Below are positions 1 to 8,704 of a DNA stretch of 64,000 nucleotides, one piece after another. Location: NCBI RefSeq assembly GCF_038050375.1, contig NZ_CP150886.1, positions 2,397,318-2,461,317 of the forward strand, written 5' to 3'. Below the pieces are notes generated by a model. It saw only the letters and a program-made list of their open reading frames with translations. It did no database searches and had not been told where the DNA came from. Both the position numbers and the translations under genes were made by a program. Each line of letters opens with the position of its first letter. Position 1 is the stretch's first letter. Source of the DNA: Okeanomitos corallinicola TIOX110. Its GTDB lineage: Bacteria; Cyanobacteriota; Cyanobacteriia; Cyanobacteriales; Nostocaceae.

Positions 1-21
1 AATCTGAAAGTTATAAATGTT

Positions 22-62
22 TTTAACTTTTTGTTTAATGAAACTTACTCTTATATTAATCT
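22..62 (+). promoter_or_regulatory. Candidate Pho box upstream of the GDPD/phytase gene
   Basis: Four 8-mers stand at exact 11-bp spacing (positions 22, 33, 44, 55): TTTAACTT, GTTTAATG, CTTACTCT, ATTAATCT. Against the cyanobacterial Pho-box half-site YTTAAYYW they score 8, 4, 7 and 7 of 8. The run lies about 150 bp before the start codon at 216. The spacing is seen directly. PhoB (SphR) binding is inferred, and AT-rich DNA gives chance matches. Confidence 0.5.
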
Positions 63-215
63 TTCCGTGAAATTATGAGCGCTAAGTGAATCTTTTACCT
101 TTTTCGTTATAACTTGTTTGTTCTGAAAATTACAAGGTTAGTTAGATGATGATTTGGTAAATAAATTCATGATTGGTGTTCTAAACGAATAAATTCAAGA
201 AGAGAGATATAGAAT

Positions 216-3107
216 ATGGTTCAATTAATCGGGTTTGCTTCTCTTCCTGCTGACTCTTTTACTCCTACTCCAAATTCTGGTGCAGGAATTTCTGCAAATG
301 GTAGAATTGGTCCATTTAACGGACAACCAATTCAAGGTTTTAGTGGTGTACAATTTGTAGATAGTAATCGTTTCTATTTTCTCTCAGATAATGGTTACGG
401 TAGTAAGGAAAATAGTGCAGATTATTTACTGCGTGTTTATGAAGTAGATCCTAACTTTGCAGGAACAGAAAATGGAGATGGTTCTGTTGATGTCTTAGGT
501 TTTATTCAACTTGCTGATCCTGATCATAAAGTTCCTTTTACCATCGTTAATGAAGGATCTAGTGAAAGATTCTTAACTGGTGCTGATTTTGATGTTGAGT
601 CAATCGTTGTAGATAAAGATGGTAGTATTTGGATTGGTGATGAATTTGGACCTTATCTATTACATTTTGATGCCACTGGTAAATTATTAGAAGCACCAAT
701 AGAAACTCCGGGAGTGCGATCGCCACAAAAACCATTTAATACTCTCACCGGTGAAGCACCTTTAGTAATTGGTCATAGAGGTGCAAGTGGAACTTTACCA
801 GAGCATACTTTAGAAGGTTATGCTTTAGCAATTGAACAAGGTGCTGATTTTGTTGAACCTGATTTAGTAATTACCAGTGATGGTGTTTTGATTACGCGTC
901 ATGAACCTATCCTAGATGATACTACCAACGTAGCTGAAGTTTTTGGTGAAGATCGTAAATCCACCAAAATGCTCGATGGTGTAGAAGTTACTGCTTATTT
1001 TGCAGAAGATTTCACCCTCGCAGAAATTAAACAAATACGCGCTGTTCAACCCCGTCCTTACCGCGATCAAAGTTTTAATGGTCAATTTGAAATTCCCACT
1101 TTTCAAGAAGTAATTGAATTAGTCCAACAAGTAGAAGCCGAAACTGGTAAAAAAATCGGTATTTACCCAGAAACTAAACATCCTACCTTCTTTGATCAGC
1201 AAGGTTTATCCTTAGAAGAACCTCTGATTGCCACTTTACAAGCAACTGGTTTTACAGATCCTGATCGGATTTTTATTCAATCTTTTGAAGTTGCCAATTT
1301 AATTGATTTACAAAATAATCTTTTACCTGCTGTAGGGTTAGAAGATTTACCTTTAGTACAACTTTTTGGAGATGTAGAAGCAGCTAATTCTGATTCTGGG
1401 GATGGTTTTTCTGTTCCCTATGATATCATTCATAATTTCAGCAATCCCGCATTTGATGAAGCTGCTGCACGTGCTACCTACGGTGATTTAGTTGATATTG
1501 TTCCAGATTTTGGTGCAGATATCACTGGTGATGGTATCCCCGATACAAACTATGCAGATTTAGCTACCGAAGCAGTTTTTGATTACATTGGTAGTGCCTA
1601 CGCTGAAGGTTTAGGACCATGGAAAAATAGCTTTATTCTGCGGGAATCTTTAGCAACTCCTGTAGATGCAGATGGTGATGGAAATGCCCAAATTACCAGT
1701 CAATTAACAGGGGAAATACGTCCTTTTCTAGAGTGGGCCCATCATGCAGGAATGCAGGTTCACCCCTACACTTTAAGAAATGAAGAAAATTTCCTCACTC
1801 TTAACCCTGATGGTACTCCCCAAACTCCAGAAGATGAATTTAGGCAATTAATTGAATTAGGTTTAGATGGTTTCTTTACCGACTTCCCCGAAACAGGAAG
1901 AATGGTATTAGATGAGTATCTACCTAACCTTGCTACTTCTCGTGGGTTTGAAGGAATGGCCTACAGTCCTGATCTAACTACCCTATATCCTTTATTAGAA
2001 GGTACAGTAGATGGTGATCCTGAAAATTCATTAAGAATCTATGAATTTGATATTGCTACTCAGGAATATCAAGGTTTAGTTGGTTATTATCGGACTGAAG
2101 TTGCTGGTTATGCAATTGGTGATTTTACCCCTATCAATGAAAATGAATTTTTAGTCATTGAAAGAGATGGTGGTCAAGGTGATTCTGCTCAGTTCAAAAA
2201 AATCTACAAAATTGATTTTTCCCAACAAGATGCTACTGGTTTTGTAGAAAAAGTAGAAGTAGTTGACTTACTAAATATCCAAGACCCCAACGACCTTAAC
2301 GGAGATGGTGAAACTACTTTTACCTTCCCATTTGTCACCATTGAAGATGTGTTAGTTATTGACGAAAATACAATTTTGGTAGCTAATGACAATAACTATC
2401 CCTTCTCTGTGGGTCGTGGCCCTGATATTGACAACAACGAAATCATCATCCTCAAATTAGATGAGTCACTTGATGTCGCTTCAGAAGTAGGTCAACCAGC
2501 AAAAGACCTAGTTACAGGTACACCTGACGCAGATATACTAATTGGTGGCGTTAACTTTGATGCTGTCAATGATATTGTCTTCACTGGTGCAGGAAACGAT
2601 GGAGTAGATGTTCCCTTTGGAGGGATTTTAGCTGGTAATAACCGAATCTTTACTGGTAGTGGAGAAGATAGTATTTTTGTTGGAGATAGAGATAGAACCT
2701 TTGGTGGTAGTGGTAATGATGAAATAGACGCTACCGATGCTACTGGTTATCGTCTCTCCGGTGGTGCTGGAAATGATATCTTCTACCTGGGTGCGGATGG
2801 TCGCGCTTTAGGTGGAGACGGTGATGATATTTTCTACGTCCAAGAAGGTGGAAATAATATCATTGCTGGTGGTGCAGGTGCAGATCAATTCTGGATTTTA
2901 ACTGATAATATCCCAGCTACTCCTAACACCATTGTTGACTTTCAAATGGGTACTGATGTCTTAGGTATTGCAAATCAAGGTGCTGATTTTGGTTTTGATG
3001 ACCTTATCTTCACAGGTAATGACATTATGATTGGTGGTCAAACCATCGCTATTTTAAATGGTGTAAATACCTCTAGTTTGACTGTTGCTGATTTTGCTAT
3101 TGTGTAA
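216..3107 (+). CDS. Glycerophosphodiester phosphodiesterase nested in a phytase-like domain, with C-terminal RTX-like module
   Basis: This is a predicted secreted phosphodiesterase that would release glycerol-3-phosphate from phospholipid head groups. Residues 1-170 look like the first half of the esterase-like phytase domain (GADFDVESIVVDKDG, WIGDEFGPYLLHF). A complete GDPD domain follows at about 181-570, with the catalytic pattern H187-R188, E214-x-D216 and H229. The phytase-like fold then resumes at about 575-750 (GFEGMAYSPDL, FLVIERDGG). Residues 764-963 form an RTX-like glycine/aspartate repeat module shared with three neighbours. No signal peptide is visible, which fits type I secretion through C-terminal signals. 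The product is 963 aa. It is the first gene of the phosphatase island and has a Pho-box-like site upstream. The domain calls are firm; the substrate and export route are inferred. Confidence 0.88.
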   Translation: MVQLIGFASLPADSFTPTPNSGAGISANGRIGPFNGQPIQGFSGVQFVDSNRFYFLSDNGYGSKENSADYLLRVYEVDPNFAGTENGDGSVDVLGFIQLADPDHKVPFTIVNEGSSERFLTGADFDVESIVVDKDGSIWIGDEFGPYLLHFDATGKLLEAPIETPGVRSPQKPFNTLTGEAPLVIGHRGASGTLPEHTLEGYALAIEQGADFVEPDLVITSDGVLITRHEPILDDTTNVAEVFGEDRKSTKMLDGVEVTAYFAEDFTLAEIKQIRAVQPRPYRDQSFNGQFEIPTFQEVIELVQQVEAETGKKIGIYPETKHPTFFDQQGLSLEEPLIATLQATGFTDPDRIFIQSFEVANLIDLQNNLLPAVGLEDLPLVQLFGDVEAANSDSGDGFSVPYDIIHNFSNPAFDEAAARATYGDLVDIVPDFGADITGDGIPDTNYADLATEAVFDYIGSAYAEGLGPWKNSFILRESLATPVDADGDGNAQITSQLTGEIRPFLEWAHHAGMQVHPYTLRNEENFLTLNPDGTPQTPEDEFRQLIELGLDGFFTDFPETGRMVLDEYLPNLATSRGFEGMAYSPDLTTLYPLLEGTVDGDPENSLRIYEFDIATQEYQGLVGYYRTEVAGYAIGDFTPINENEFLVIERDGGQGDSAQFKKIYKIDFSQQDATGFVEKVEVVDLLNIQDPNDLNGDGETTFTFPFVTIEDVLVIDENTILVANDNNYPFSVGRGPDIDNNEIIILKLDESLDVASEVGQPAKDLVTGTPDADILIGGVNFDAVNDIVFTGAGNDGVDVPFGGILAGNNRIFTGSGEDSIFVGDRDRTFGGSGNDEIDATDATGYRLSGGAGNDIFYLGADGRALGGDGDDIFYVQEGGNNIIAGGAGADQFWILTDNIPATPNTIVDFQMGTDVLGIANQGADFGFDDLIFTGNDIMIGGQTIAILNGVNTSSLTVADFAIV

Positions 3108-3120
3108 AATTTAGTAAGCT

Positions 3121-3153
3121 AGATCCCCAACTTTTTCAAGAAGTCGGGGATCT
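3121..3153 (+). terminator. Hairpin terminator after the GDPD/phytase gene
   Basis: The arms AGATCCCC and GGGGATCT pair around an inner ACTTTTTCAAGAAGT. The hairpin lies 14 bp after the stop codon. Nearly the same hairpin follows the next two phosphatase genes, so it is also a repeat family. Confidence 0.6.
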
Positions 3154-3202
3154 GCAAATTTAGATTTTTGCCGAGATTCTCACTTTGTAAAACTATTGAT
3201 AG

Positions 3203-3328
3203 TTAAGAATTACCAAGAAAATCTCGCTTACCCAGTTCTACACCACAATGTCTAAGAATGTCATAAGCAGTAGTGACATGAAAATAGACGTTAGGCAAAA
3301 TAAAGTAAAGCAGATATGATTTTAACCT
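3203..3328 (-). pseudogene. Relic of the C-terminus of a DUF1993 protein
   Basis: The minus strand reads about 41 codons to a TAA at 3205-3203. The peptide contains ILPNVYFHVTTAYDILRH followed by GVELGKRDFLG. From memory this matches the conserved C-terminal end of DUF1993 proteins (LPNFYFHVTTAYAILRHNG, GKRDFLG). An in-frame TAG at 3331-3329 closes the frame, and no upstream part of the family (usually about 170 aa) is present. It is therefore a decayed remnant. The Pho-box-like repeats of the next gene begin where the relic breaks off, which suggests a past rearrangement here. Confidence 0.6.
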
Positions 3329-3361
3329 CTAAAAAACCTTAGATAACTTTTAGTTAAACTT
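3321..3361 (+). promoter_or_regulatory. Candidate Pho box upstream of the alkaline phosphatase gene
   Basis: The 8-mers at 3321, 3332, 3343 and 3354 (11-bp spacing) are TTTAACCT, AAAAACCT, ATAACTTT and TTAAACTT. They score 8, 5, 5 and 7 of 8 against YTTAAYYW. The site is about 120 bp before the ATG at 3479. Alkaline phosphatase is the classic Pho-regulon gene, which supports the inference. Confidence 0.5.
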
Positions 3362-3478
3362 TATATAATGTCCTGGTTTTTAATCAGAAAACAACTACTT
3401 TATAACATCTTTTTAATCTTAGATTGAGATCATAAATTTGTTATTTGTGTAATTCAACTACAAAAAATATCAACTGTT

Positions 3479-5767
3479 ATGGCTAAGAATACGATTATCA
3501 TGATCGGCGACGGTTTGGGCTGGGAAATGGCTCGTGCTGCTGCTATCTACAAACAAATTCAAGCAGGAAATACAGGTACAACTTTAGCTGATTTCTATAC
3601 AGAAGGAAAAGGTTTAGGGCTAAACTTCCAAACCCTCACAGGTTACACCTACGCTACTACCTACGGAACTACAATTGCAGGTACTAACGGTACATTTAAT
3701 GTATCCAACTCTGCTCTTAATGATTCTAACCAAACCATTAACACCCCAACAGGAACTGCTCCTGTGCGTGAAGGTTTTGCATTTGATCCTACTTTCAATC
3801 CTGGTACTACATCTAGTGGTGGTGCAACAGTTAGCGAAGGTGCAGTTGGTAATCTTGTGGGTTACGACCCAGAACGAGGTGGGATCAATCCTTGGACGGC
3901 AGGTACTGATTCTAGTTACATTAAGTACAGTTATCCTGACTCTGCCAACACTGCTACCACACTCTATTCTGGTATAAAGACTTATAACGGTGCTACTGGC
4001 GTTGATATTTTTGAAAAACCAGTCAAGAGTGTTTTATCTGAAGCGGCTGAGTTAGGAAAATCAACAGGTTTGGTATCATCTGTTCCCATTGATCATGCTA
4101 CCCCTGCGGCTGCTGCTTCTGCTGTCAATAACCGTAACAAATTTGATAGTGAAACTGCTTCATTAGACACCATCTTGCAGCAAGAACTACGTGTTTACCA
4201 ACCCACTGTGTTACTTGGTGGTGGTCATCCACTTTCCAATACTGGCAACCCTTTACCTGATGGTGTTGAACCAAGAGATAATACATACATTAAGGAAACA
4301 ACCTACCAGGAGTTAAGTAACAATCCTACCTCCAATATCTACGACTACACATTTTTAGAACGTGGTGCAAATGCGGCTGAAGTTTTAGCAAATACTGCTG
4401 CTGCACTTGATCCGGAAAAAGGCGATCGCTTACTGGGTCTATATGGTGCGCGTGGTCAAGATGGTAACTTACCTGTCAGTTCTGCTGATGGTGACTACAG
4501 TACCACTGGCTTGGCAATGTTCACCAATTTCTCTACACAAGGACAAAATCCAGATACCGTTAGACCTCTCCTACCCGGTGAAACCGATGAATCTTTCATT
4601 GCTAGAGAAGTCAACGAAAACCCCACTCTCGATGATTTAACTACAGCTGCGTTAGAAGTTTTAGGTAAAGATCCAGATGGTTTCTGGCTGATGGTTGAAG
4701 GTGGAGATATTGACTGGTCTGCCCACGATAACAATATTGACAACCTGATCGGTACAGTTTTAGACTTTGATAAAGCTGTTGGTTCTGTTATTGATTGGAT
4801 TGAAGCCAATGGTGGTTGGGAAGATAACCAACTCATTATCACAGCAGACCACGACCATTACCTTAACCTGAATGATGACTTCCCCCAATTACTGAGAACT
4901 CTGGGCGCTGAAGAGTTAACAGCGATTGACACAATTGCCGAATCTGGTAATTCTTGGGGAAATGACCCTACCAATAAGTACGACTGGGGAACTCATACCA
5001 ACCGTCCCGTACCTGTCTACTATCAAGGTGTTGACTCAGAAACTTTAACAAATTCCATCGGTCAAGGTTTTGAATCCTACGGTTTCCAAATCCCCGGTCT
5101 TGTGAATGCAGTTGATCAAGTTAACATCGCTCAAACCTTGTTTGCTTCAGTTACTGAAGCTAATCAACAAGAGTTAGTTTTTGGAACTACTGGAGAAGAT
5201 ACCTTAATTGCATCCGTGAATATAGATGGTGTTCAAGACACTATATTTACTGGTGCAGGTAAGGATGAGGTAGATTTAGTATTCAATAGTAATGCTCGTA
5301 ATAACCGCATCAATGCTGGTAGTGGTGATGATATTATCTACGTAAATCGCCGCGATCGCGTTTTTGGCAGTGCAGGTAATGACGAATTTGACGCTACCGA
5401 TGCTTTAGGTGAAAACCGGATGTCCGGTGGCGCTGGTGACGATACCTTCTATCTGGGTGCTAATGACCGCGCTTTAGGTGGAGATGGTAATGATATTTTC
5501 TACGTCCAAGAAGGTGGAAATAATATCATTTCCGGTGGTACAGGTATGGATCAATTCTGGATCGTCAACGGTGACTTACCAATGGCAGCTAACACCATTG
5601 TTGATTTTGCAATGGGTGTTGATGTTTTAGGTATTGGTGGCGCTGATGTTGGGTTTGAAAACCTCACCTTAACTGGTAATGAGATTATGATTGGTGGTAC
5701 AACTGTGGCGATGTTAATGGGTGTAAATACCTCTAGTTTGACTGCTGCTGACTTTGCTTTTGTGTAA
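3479..5767 (+). CDS. PhoA-type alkaline phosphatase with C-terminal RTX-like module
   Basis: This is a predicted extracellular phosphomonoesterase. Nearly every E. coli PhoA active-site residue has a visible counterpart: D11 (MIGDG), nucleophile S155 (PDSANTAT), T208 (DHATPAA), R219, E407, D412 and H416 (MVEGGDIDWSAH), D457-H458 (ITADHDH) and H506 (WGTHTNRPVPVY). The catalytic domain fills about 1-560. Residues 565-762 are the RTX-like module shared with the neighbouring phosphatases. There is no N-terminal signal peptide, so type I export is likely. Insertions at about 70-150 make it larger than PhoA (471 aa in E. coli). It has its own Pho-box-like site and hairpin terminator. Confidence 0.93.
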   Translation: MAKNTIIMIGDGLGWEMARAAAIYKQIQAGNTGTTLADFYTEGKGLGLNFQTLTGYTYATTYGTTIAGTNGTFNVSNSALNDSNQTINTPTGTAPVREGFAFDPTFNPGTTSSGGATVSEGAVGNLVGYDPERGGINPWTAGTDSSYIKYSYPDSANTATTLYSGIKTYNGATGVDIFEKPVKSVLSEAAELGKSTGLVSSVPIDHATPAAAASAVNNRNKFDSETASLDTILQQELRVYQPTVLLGGGHPLSNTGNPLPDGVEPRDNTYIKETTYQELSNNPTSNIYDYTFLERGANAAEVLANTAAALDPEKGDRLLGLYGARGQDGNLPVSSADGDYSTTGLAMFTNFSTQGQNPDTVRPLLPGETDESFIAREVNENPTLDDLTTAALEVLGKDPDGFWLMVEGGDIDWSAHDNNIDNLIGTVLDFDKAVGSVIDWIEANGGWEDNQLIITADHDHYLNLNDDFPQLLRTLGAEELTAIDTIAESGNSWGNDPTNKYDWGTHTNRPVPVYYQGVDSETLTNSIGQGFESYGFQIPGLVNAVDQVNIAQTLFASVTEANQQELVFGTTGEDTLIASVNIDGVQDTIFTGAGKDEVDLVFNSNARNNRINAGSGDDIIYVNRRDRVFGSAGNDEFDATDALGENRMSGGAGDDTFYLGANDRALGGDGNDIFYVQEGGNNIISGGTGMDQFWIVNGDLPMAANTIVDFAMGVDVLGIGGADVGFENLTLTGNEIMIGGTTVAMLMGVNTSSLTAADFAFV

Positions 5768-5793
5768 AAAACATAGCAGTTTGTAATTAAATC

Positions 5794-5827
5794 AGATCCT
5801 CGATTTCTTTGAAGAAGTCGGGGATCT
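5794..5827 (+). terminator. Hairpin terminator after the alkaline phosphatase gene
   Basis: The arms AGATCCTCG and CGGGGATCT enclose a complementary TTTCTTTGAAGAA core, 26 bp after the stop codon. It belongs to the same hairpin family as those at 3121 and 8643. Confidence 0.55.
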
Positions 5828-5839
5828 AGATAACAAACA

Positions 5840-5867
5840 GTCTGCGTTTATCTGCGGCCATCTGCGT
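5840..5867. repeat. CTGCGTTTAT-type short repeats
   Basis: Three units of the dispersed element CTGCGTTTAT/CTGCGGCCAT/CTGCGTTT stand in a row. The reverse-complement form occurs at 24316-24347 and 36637-36666. It has no evident coding role. Confidence 0.6.
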
Positions 5868-5896
5868 TTGATATTTGCCTTTAATGCCTTACTAAA

Positions 5897-5937
5897 TTTA
5901 ACTATTTATTGGTATTTTCTTTATTCTATCTTAACCA
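5897..5937 (+). promoter_or_regulatory. Candidate Pho box upstream of the 5'-nucleotidase gene
   Basis: The 8-mers at 5897, 5908, 5919 and 5930 are TTTAACTA, ATTGGTAT, CTTTATTC and CTTAACCA. They score 8, 4, 6 and 8 of 8 against YTTAAYYW at strict 11-bp spacing. The run ends 41 bp before the ATG at 5979. It argues against the longer reading frame that opens at 5868, because the repeats would then lie inside the gene. Confidence 0.5.
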
Positions 5938-5978
5938 ATTTATTAAATTCTAGGTCTAAAAGAGTTTTAGATATAACT

Positions 5979-8630
5979 ATGACAGACTTTAGACTACAAA
6001 TTCTTCATACCTCCGACCTAGAAGGTGGGGTAGAAGCAATTTCCGCTGCACCTAACTTTGCAGCAATTGTTGATAACTTAGAAGATTCTGTTGAAAATTC
6101 CATAACTCTCTCCGCTGGAGATAACTACCTAGCTGGGCCATTTTTTAACGCCGCAGCGGATATAACTTTTCGTAACAGCGGTTTGTTCAACGATATCTAC
6201 AATGAACTTTTCGGTCTACCTAATGAAACCATCAATGATAGCTACAGTGGTTTAAGAGAAGGTGGTGGTCGGGTGGATATCTCGATTATGAATATCATCG
6301 GCTTTGATGCTTCCGCTATTGGAAATCATGAGTTTGACCTTGGTTCAGAAACTTTAAAACTCATTATTGAACCAGAATTCAGAAGTGCGGGTTTAGCAGA
6401 TGATAGATGGGTAGGAAGTCAGTTTCCTTACCTATCTGCTAACTTAGATTTTTCCGCAGATAGCAATTTATCAAGTCTATTTACTGCCGATATTCTCCCC
6501 AATACCGCTTTTCAAACAAATCCCACAGCATCCCTAGCGGGAACAACTACCCCCAAAATTGCCCCAGCAACAATAATTGAAGAAGGTGGAGAACAAATAG
6601 GTGTAGTTGGTGCTACTACCCAATTATTAGAAAGAATTTCCTCTCCCTCTGGAACAACAGTAGTGGGAACAAAAGCAAATGATATGGATGCCTTAGCTGC
6701 CATTTTGCAGCCTGTAATCAATCAATTGCAAACCCAAGGCGTTAATAAAATCATTGTAGTTTCCCACCTGCAACAAATTGCTCTAGAACAAGAACTCATT
6801 ACCAAGTTAAGTGGTGTAGATGTAGTTGTAGCTGGTGGTTCTGATACCATTTTGGCTAATGGTGATGATAGTTTACGTTCGGGAGATGCACCCGCAAATA
6901 CCTATCCTATCGTTACTACCAACGCAGATGGAGATCCCGCAGTCATTGTTAGCACTGATGGCGAATATTCCTATGTGGGAAGATTGGTAGTAGATTTTGA
7001 TGCTAATGGTATTTTGGTAGATGCTAATGGTAATCCCCTAGATGAAGTTAGTGATTTAGATTTAGGTTTGAATGGACCAGTTGCAACCACAGAGGAAGAA
7101 GTAGTTGCTTTATGGGGTAGTACAGATGCAGCATTTGCTGAAGGTACAAAAGGTAATCAGGTTCAACAGTTAACCAGTGCTGTAGAAGATTTGGTTGCAG
7201 CAGAAGATGGTAGTGTTTTTGGTCAGACTGAGGTATTTATTGAAGGTCGTCGGGAACAGGTAAGAACCCAAGAAACGACTTTAGGTAATTTATCTGCGGA
7301 TGCTAATTTGGCGTTTGCTAAAACTATTGATCCGACTGTGCAAGTATCCATTAAAAATGGTGGTGGTATTCGCGCTGCTATTGGTGAATTAGACACAGAT
7401 GGAACGCTTCTTCCTACCCAAGATAACCCCTTTTCTGGGAAGCAAACCGGGGAAATTTCCCAATTAGACATTGTTAATTCTTTGCGGTTCAATAACGGTT
7501 TGTCTTTGTTGACTGTAACTGCGGCAGAATTAGCACAAATTTTAGAACATGGTGTAGCAGCAAGCGGTGACGGTGCGACTCCTGGACAATTTCCCCAAGT
7601 AGGTGGGATTAAATTTAGTTTTGACTCTGATCTAGAAGCTGGCGATCGCATTCAAAGTTTGGCTATTATAGATCCTGAGAATGACCAAATCCTAGATGTA
7701 ATTGTGGAAAATGGGGAAGTTGTAGGAGACGCAAATCGTCAAATTCGCTTAGTTACCCTAGATTTCCTTGCAGGTGGTGGAGACAACTACCCATTCCCAG
7801 CATTTGGTGAAAACCGTGTTGATGTAACTCAACCTAGTGATGCTACTAGAACTGGTAGTGCTACCTTTGCAGCAGATGGTTCGGAACAAGATACACTAGC
7901 TGAATTCTTAGCTGCAAACTTCCCTATAGGTGGAAATACAGCTTTCAATATTGTGGAAACACCTCCAGAGGAAGATACAAGAATCCAAAACCTCAACTTC
8001 CGGGAAGATACAGTTTTAGATGTTCCTAGAGAACTAGTGTTTGGAACTCCCGACGCAGATATGTTAATTGGTGGAACAAATAACTTTGATGCTATCAGTG
8101 ATATCGTCTTCACCGGTGCTGGAAATGATCAAGTAGATGTTCCCTTTGGTGGTAGTCGCGCTGGTGATAACCGTGTCTTCACAGGTAGCGGTATGGACAT
8201 TATCTTTGTCGGAAATGGAGATAGAACCTTTGGTGGTAGTGGAAATGACGAAATAGACGCTACCGACGCTACCGGTTATCGTCTTTCCGGTGGTGCAGGA
8301 AATGATATCTTCTACCTGGGTGCAAATGGTCGCGCTTTAGGTGGTGACGGTGATGATATTTTCTATGTCCAAGAAGGTGGAAATAATATCCTTGCTGGTG
8401 GTGCTGGTGCTGACCAGTTCTGGATTTTAACTGATAATGCACCTAGTATAGCTAACACCATTGTTGATTTTGAAATGGGTGTTGATGTCTTAGGTATTGC
8501 AAATCAAAGTTTTGGTTTTGATGACCTGACCCTAACTGGTAATGACATTATGATTGGTGCAACAACTATCGCTACCTTGAATGGTGTTGATACCAGTGGT
8601 TTGACTGCTGCTAACTTTGCATTTGTGTAA
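5979..8630 (+). CDS. UshA-type 5'-nucleotidase with C-terminal RTX-like module
   Basis: This is a predicted secreted nucleotidase that would release phosphate from extracellular nucleotides. The N-terminal metallophosphatase domain shows LQILHTSDLEGG (metal ligands), SAGDNY, the AIGNHEFDLG motif and VVSHLQQ. The C-terminal nucleotidase domain follows (IKNGGGIRAAI, DIVNSLRFNNGLSLLTVTA, ILEHGVAAS). The RTX-like module of about 200 residues starts at nucleotide 8031. I chose ATG 5979 (MTDFRLQ, 883 aa). The frame is open back to 5868, but that would add a hydrophobic, family-unlike leader and would cover the Pho-box-like repeats. Like its neighbours it has no signal peptide and is probably exported by a type I system. 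Confidence 0.9.
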   Translation: MTDFRLQILHTSDLEGGVEAISAAPNFAAIVDNLEDSVENSITLSAGDNYLAGPFFNAAADITFRNSGLFNDIYNELFGLPNETINDSYSGLREGGGRVDISIMNIIGFDASAIGNHEFDLGSETLKLIIEPEFRSAGLADDRWVGSQFPYLSANLDFSADSNLSSLFTADILPNTAFQTNPTASLAGTTTPKIAPATIIEEGGEQIGVVGATTQLLERISSPSGTTVVGTKANDMDALAAILQPVINQLQTQGVNKIIVVSHLQQIALEQELITKLSGVDVVVAGGSDTILANGDDSLRSGDAPANTYPIVTTNADGDPAVIVSTDGEYSYVGRLVVDFDANGILVDANGNPLDEVSDLDLGLNGPVATTEEEVVALWGSTDAAFAEGTKGNQVQQLTSAVEDLVAAEDGSVFGQTEVFIEGRREQVRTQETTLGNLSADANLAFAKTIDPTVQVSIKNGGGIRAAIGELDTDGTLLPTQDNPFSGKQTGEISQLDIVNSLRFNNGLSLLTVTAAELAQILEHGVAASGDGATPGQFPQVGGIKFSFDSDLEAGDRIQSLAIIDPENDQILDVIVENGEVVGDANRQIRLVTLDFLAGGGDNYPFPAFGENRVDVTQPSDATRTGSATFAADGSEQDTLAEFLAANFPIGGNTAFNIVETPPEEDTRIQNLNFREDTVLDVPRELVFGTPDADMLIGGTNNFDAISDIVFTGAGNDQVDVPFGGSRAGDNRVFTGSGMDIIFVGNGDRTFGGSGNDEIDATDATGYRLSGGAGNDIFYLGANGRALGGDGDDIFYVQEGGNNILAGGAGADQFWILTDNAPSIANTIVDFEMGVDVLGIANQSFGFDDLTLTGNDIMIGATTIATLNGVDTSGLTAANFAFV

Positions 8631-8642
8631 TATCAAAAAGCT

Positions 8643-8675
8643 AGATCCCCTACTTCTTAACGAGATCGGGGATCT
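8643..8675 (+). terminator. Hairpin terminator after the 5'-nucleotidase gene
   Basis: The arms AGATCCCC and GGGGATCT pair perfectly and lie 13 bp after the stop codon. It is the third copy of the hairpin family in this island. The convergent gene ends at 8705, so it may serve both strands. Confidence 0.6.
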
Positions 8676-8704
8676 GTAAATTTTTCAGATGCAGAGTAGT
8701 TTTG

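Noticed and set aside
4495-4842. Long minus-strand frames inside the phosphatase and Calx-beta genes
   Set aside because: They mirror highly repetitive, strongly supported plus-strand genes and have no domain features. They are shadows.
5868-5978. N-terminal extension of the 5'-nucleotidase to the ATG at 5868 with a hydrophobic stretch like a signal peptide
   Set aside because: The extension overlaps a repeat and the phased Pho-box-like units, is not family-like, and the neighbouring enzymes all lack signal peptides. The internal ATG at 5979 starts the metallophosphatase domain directly.
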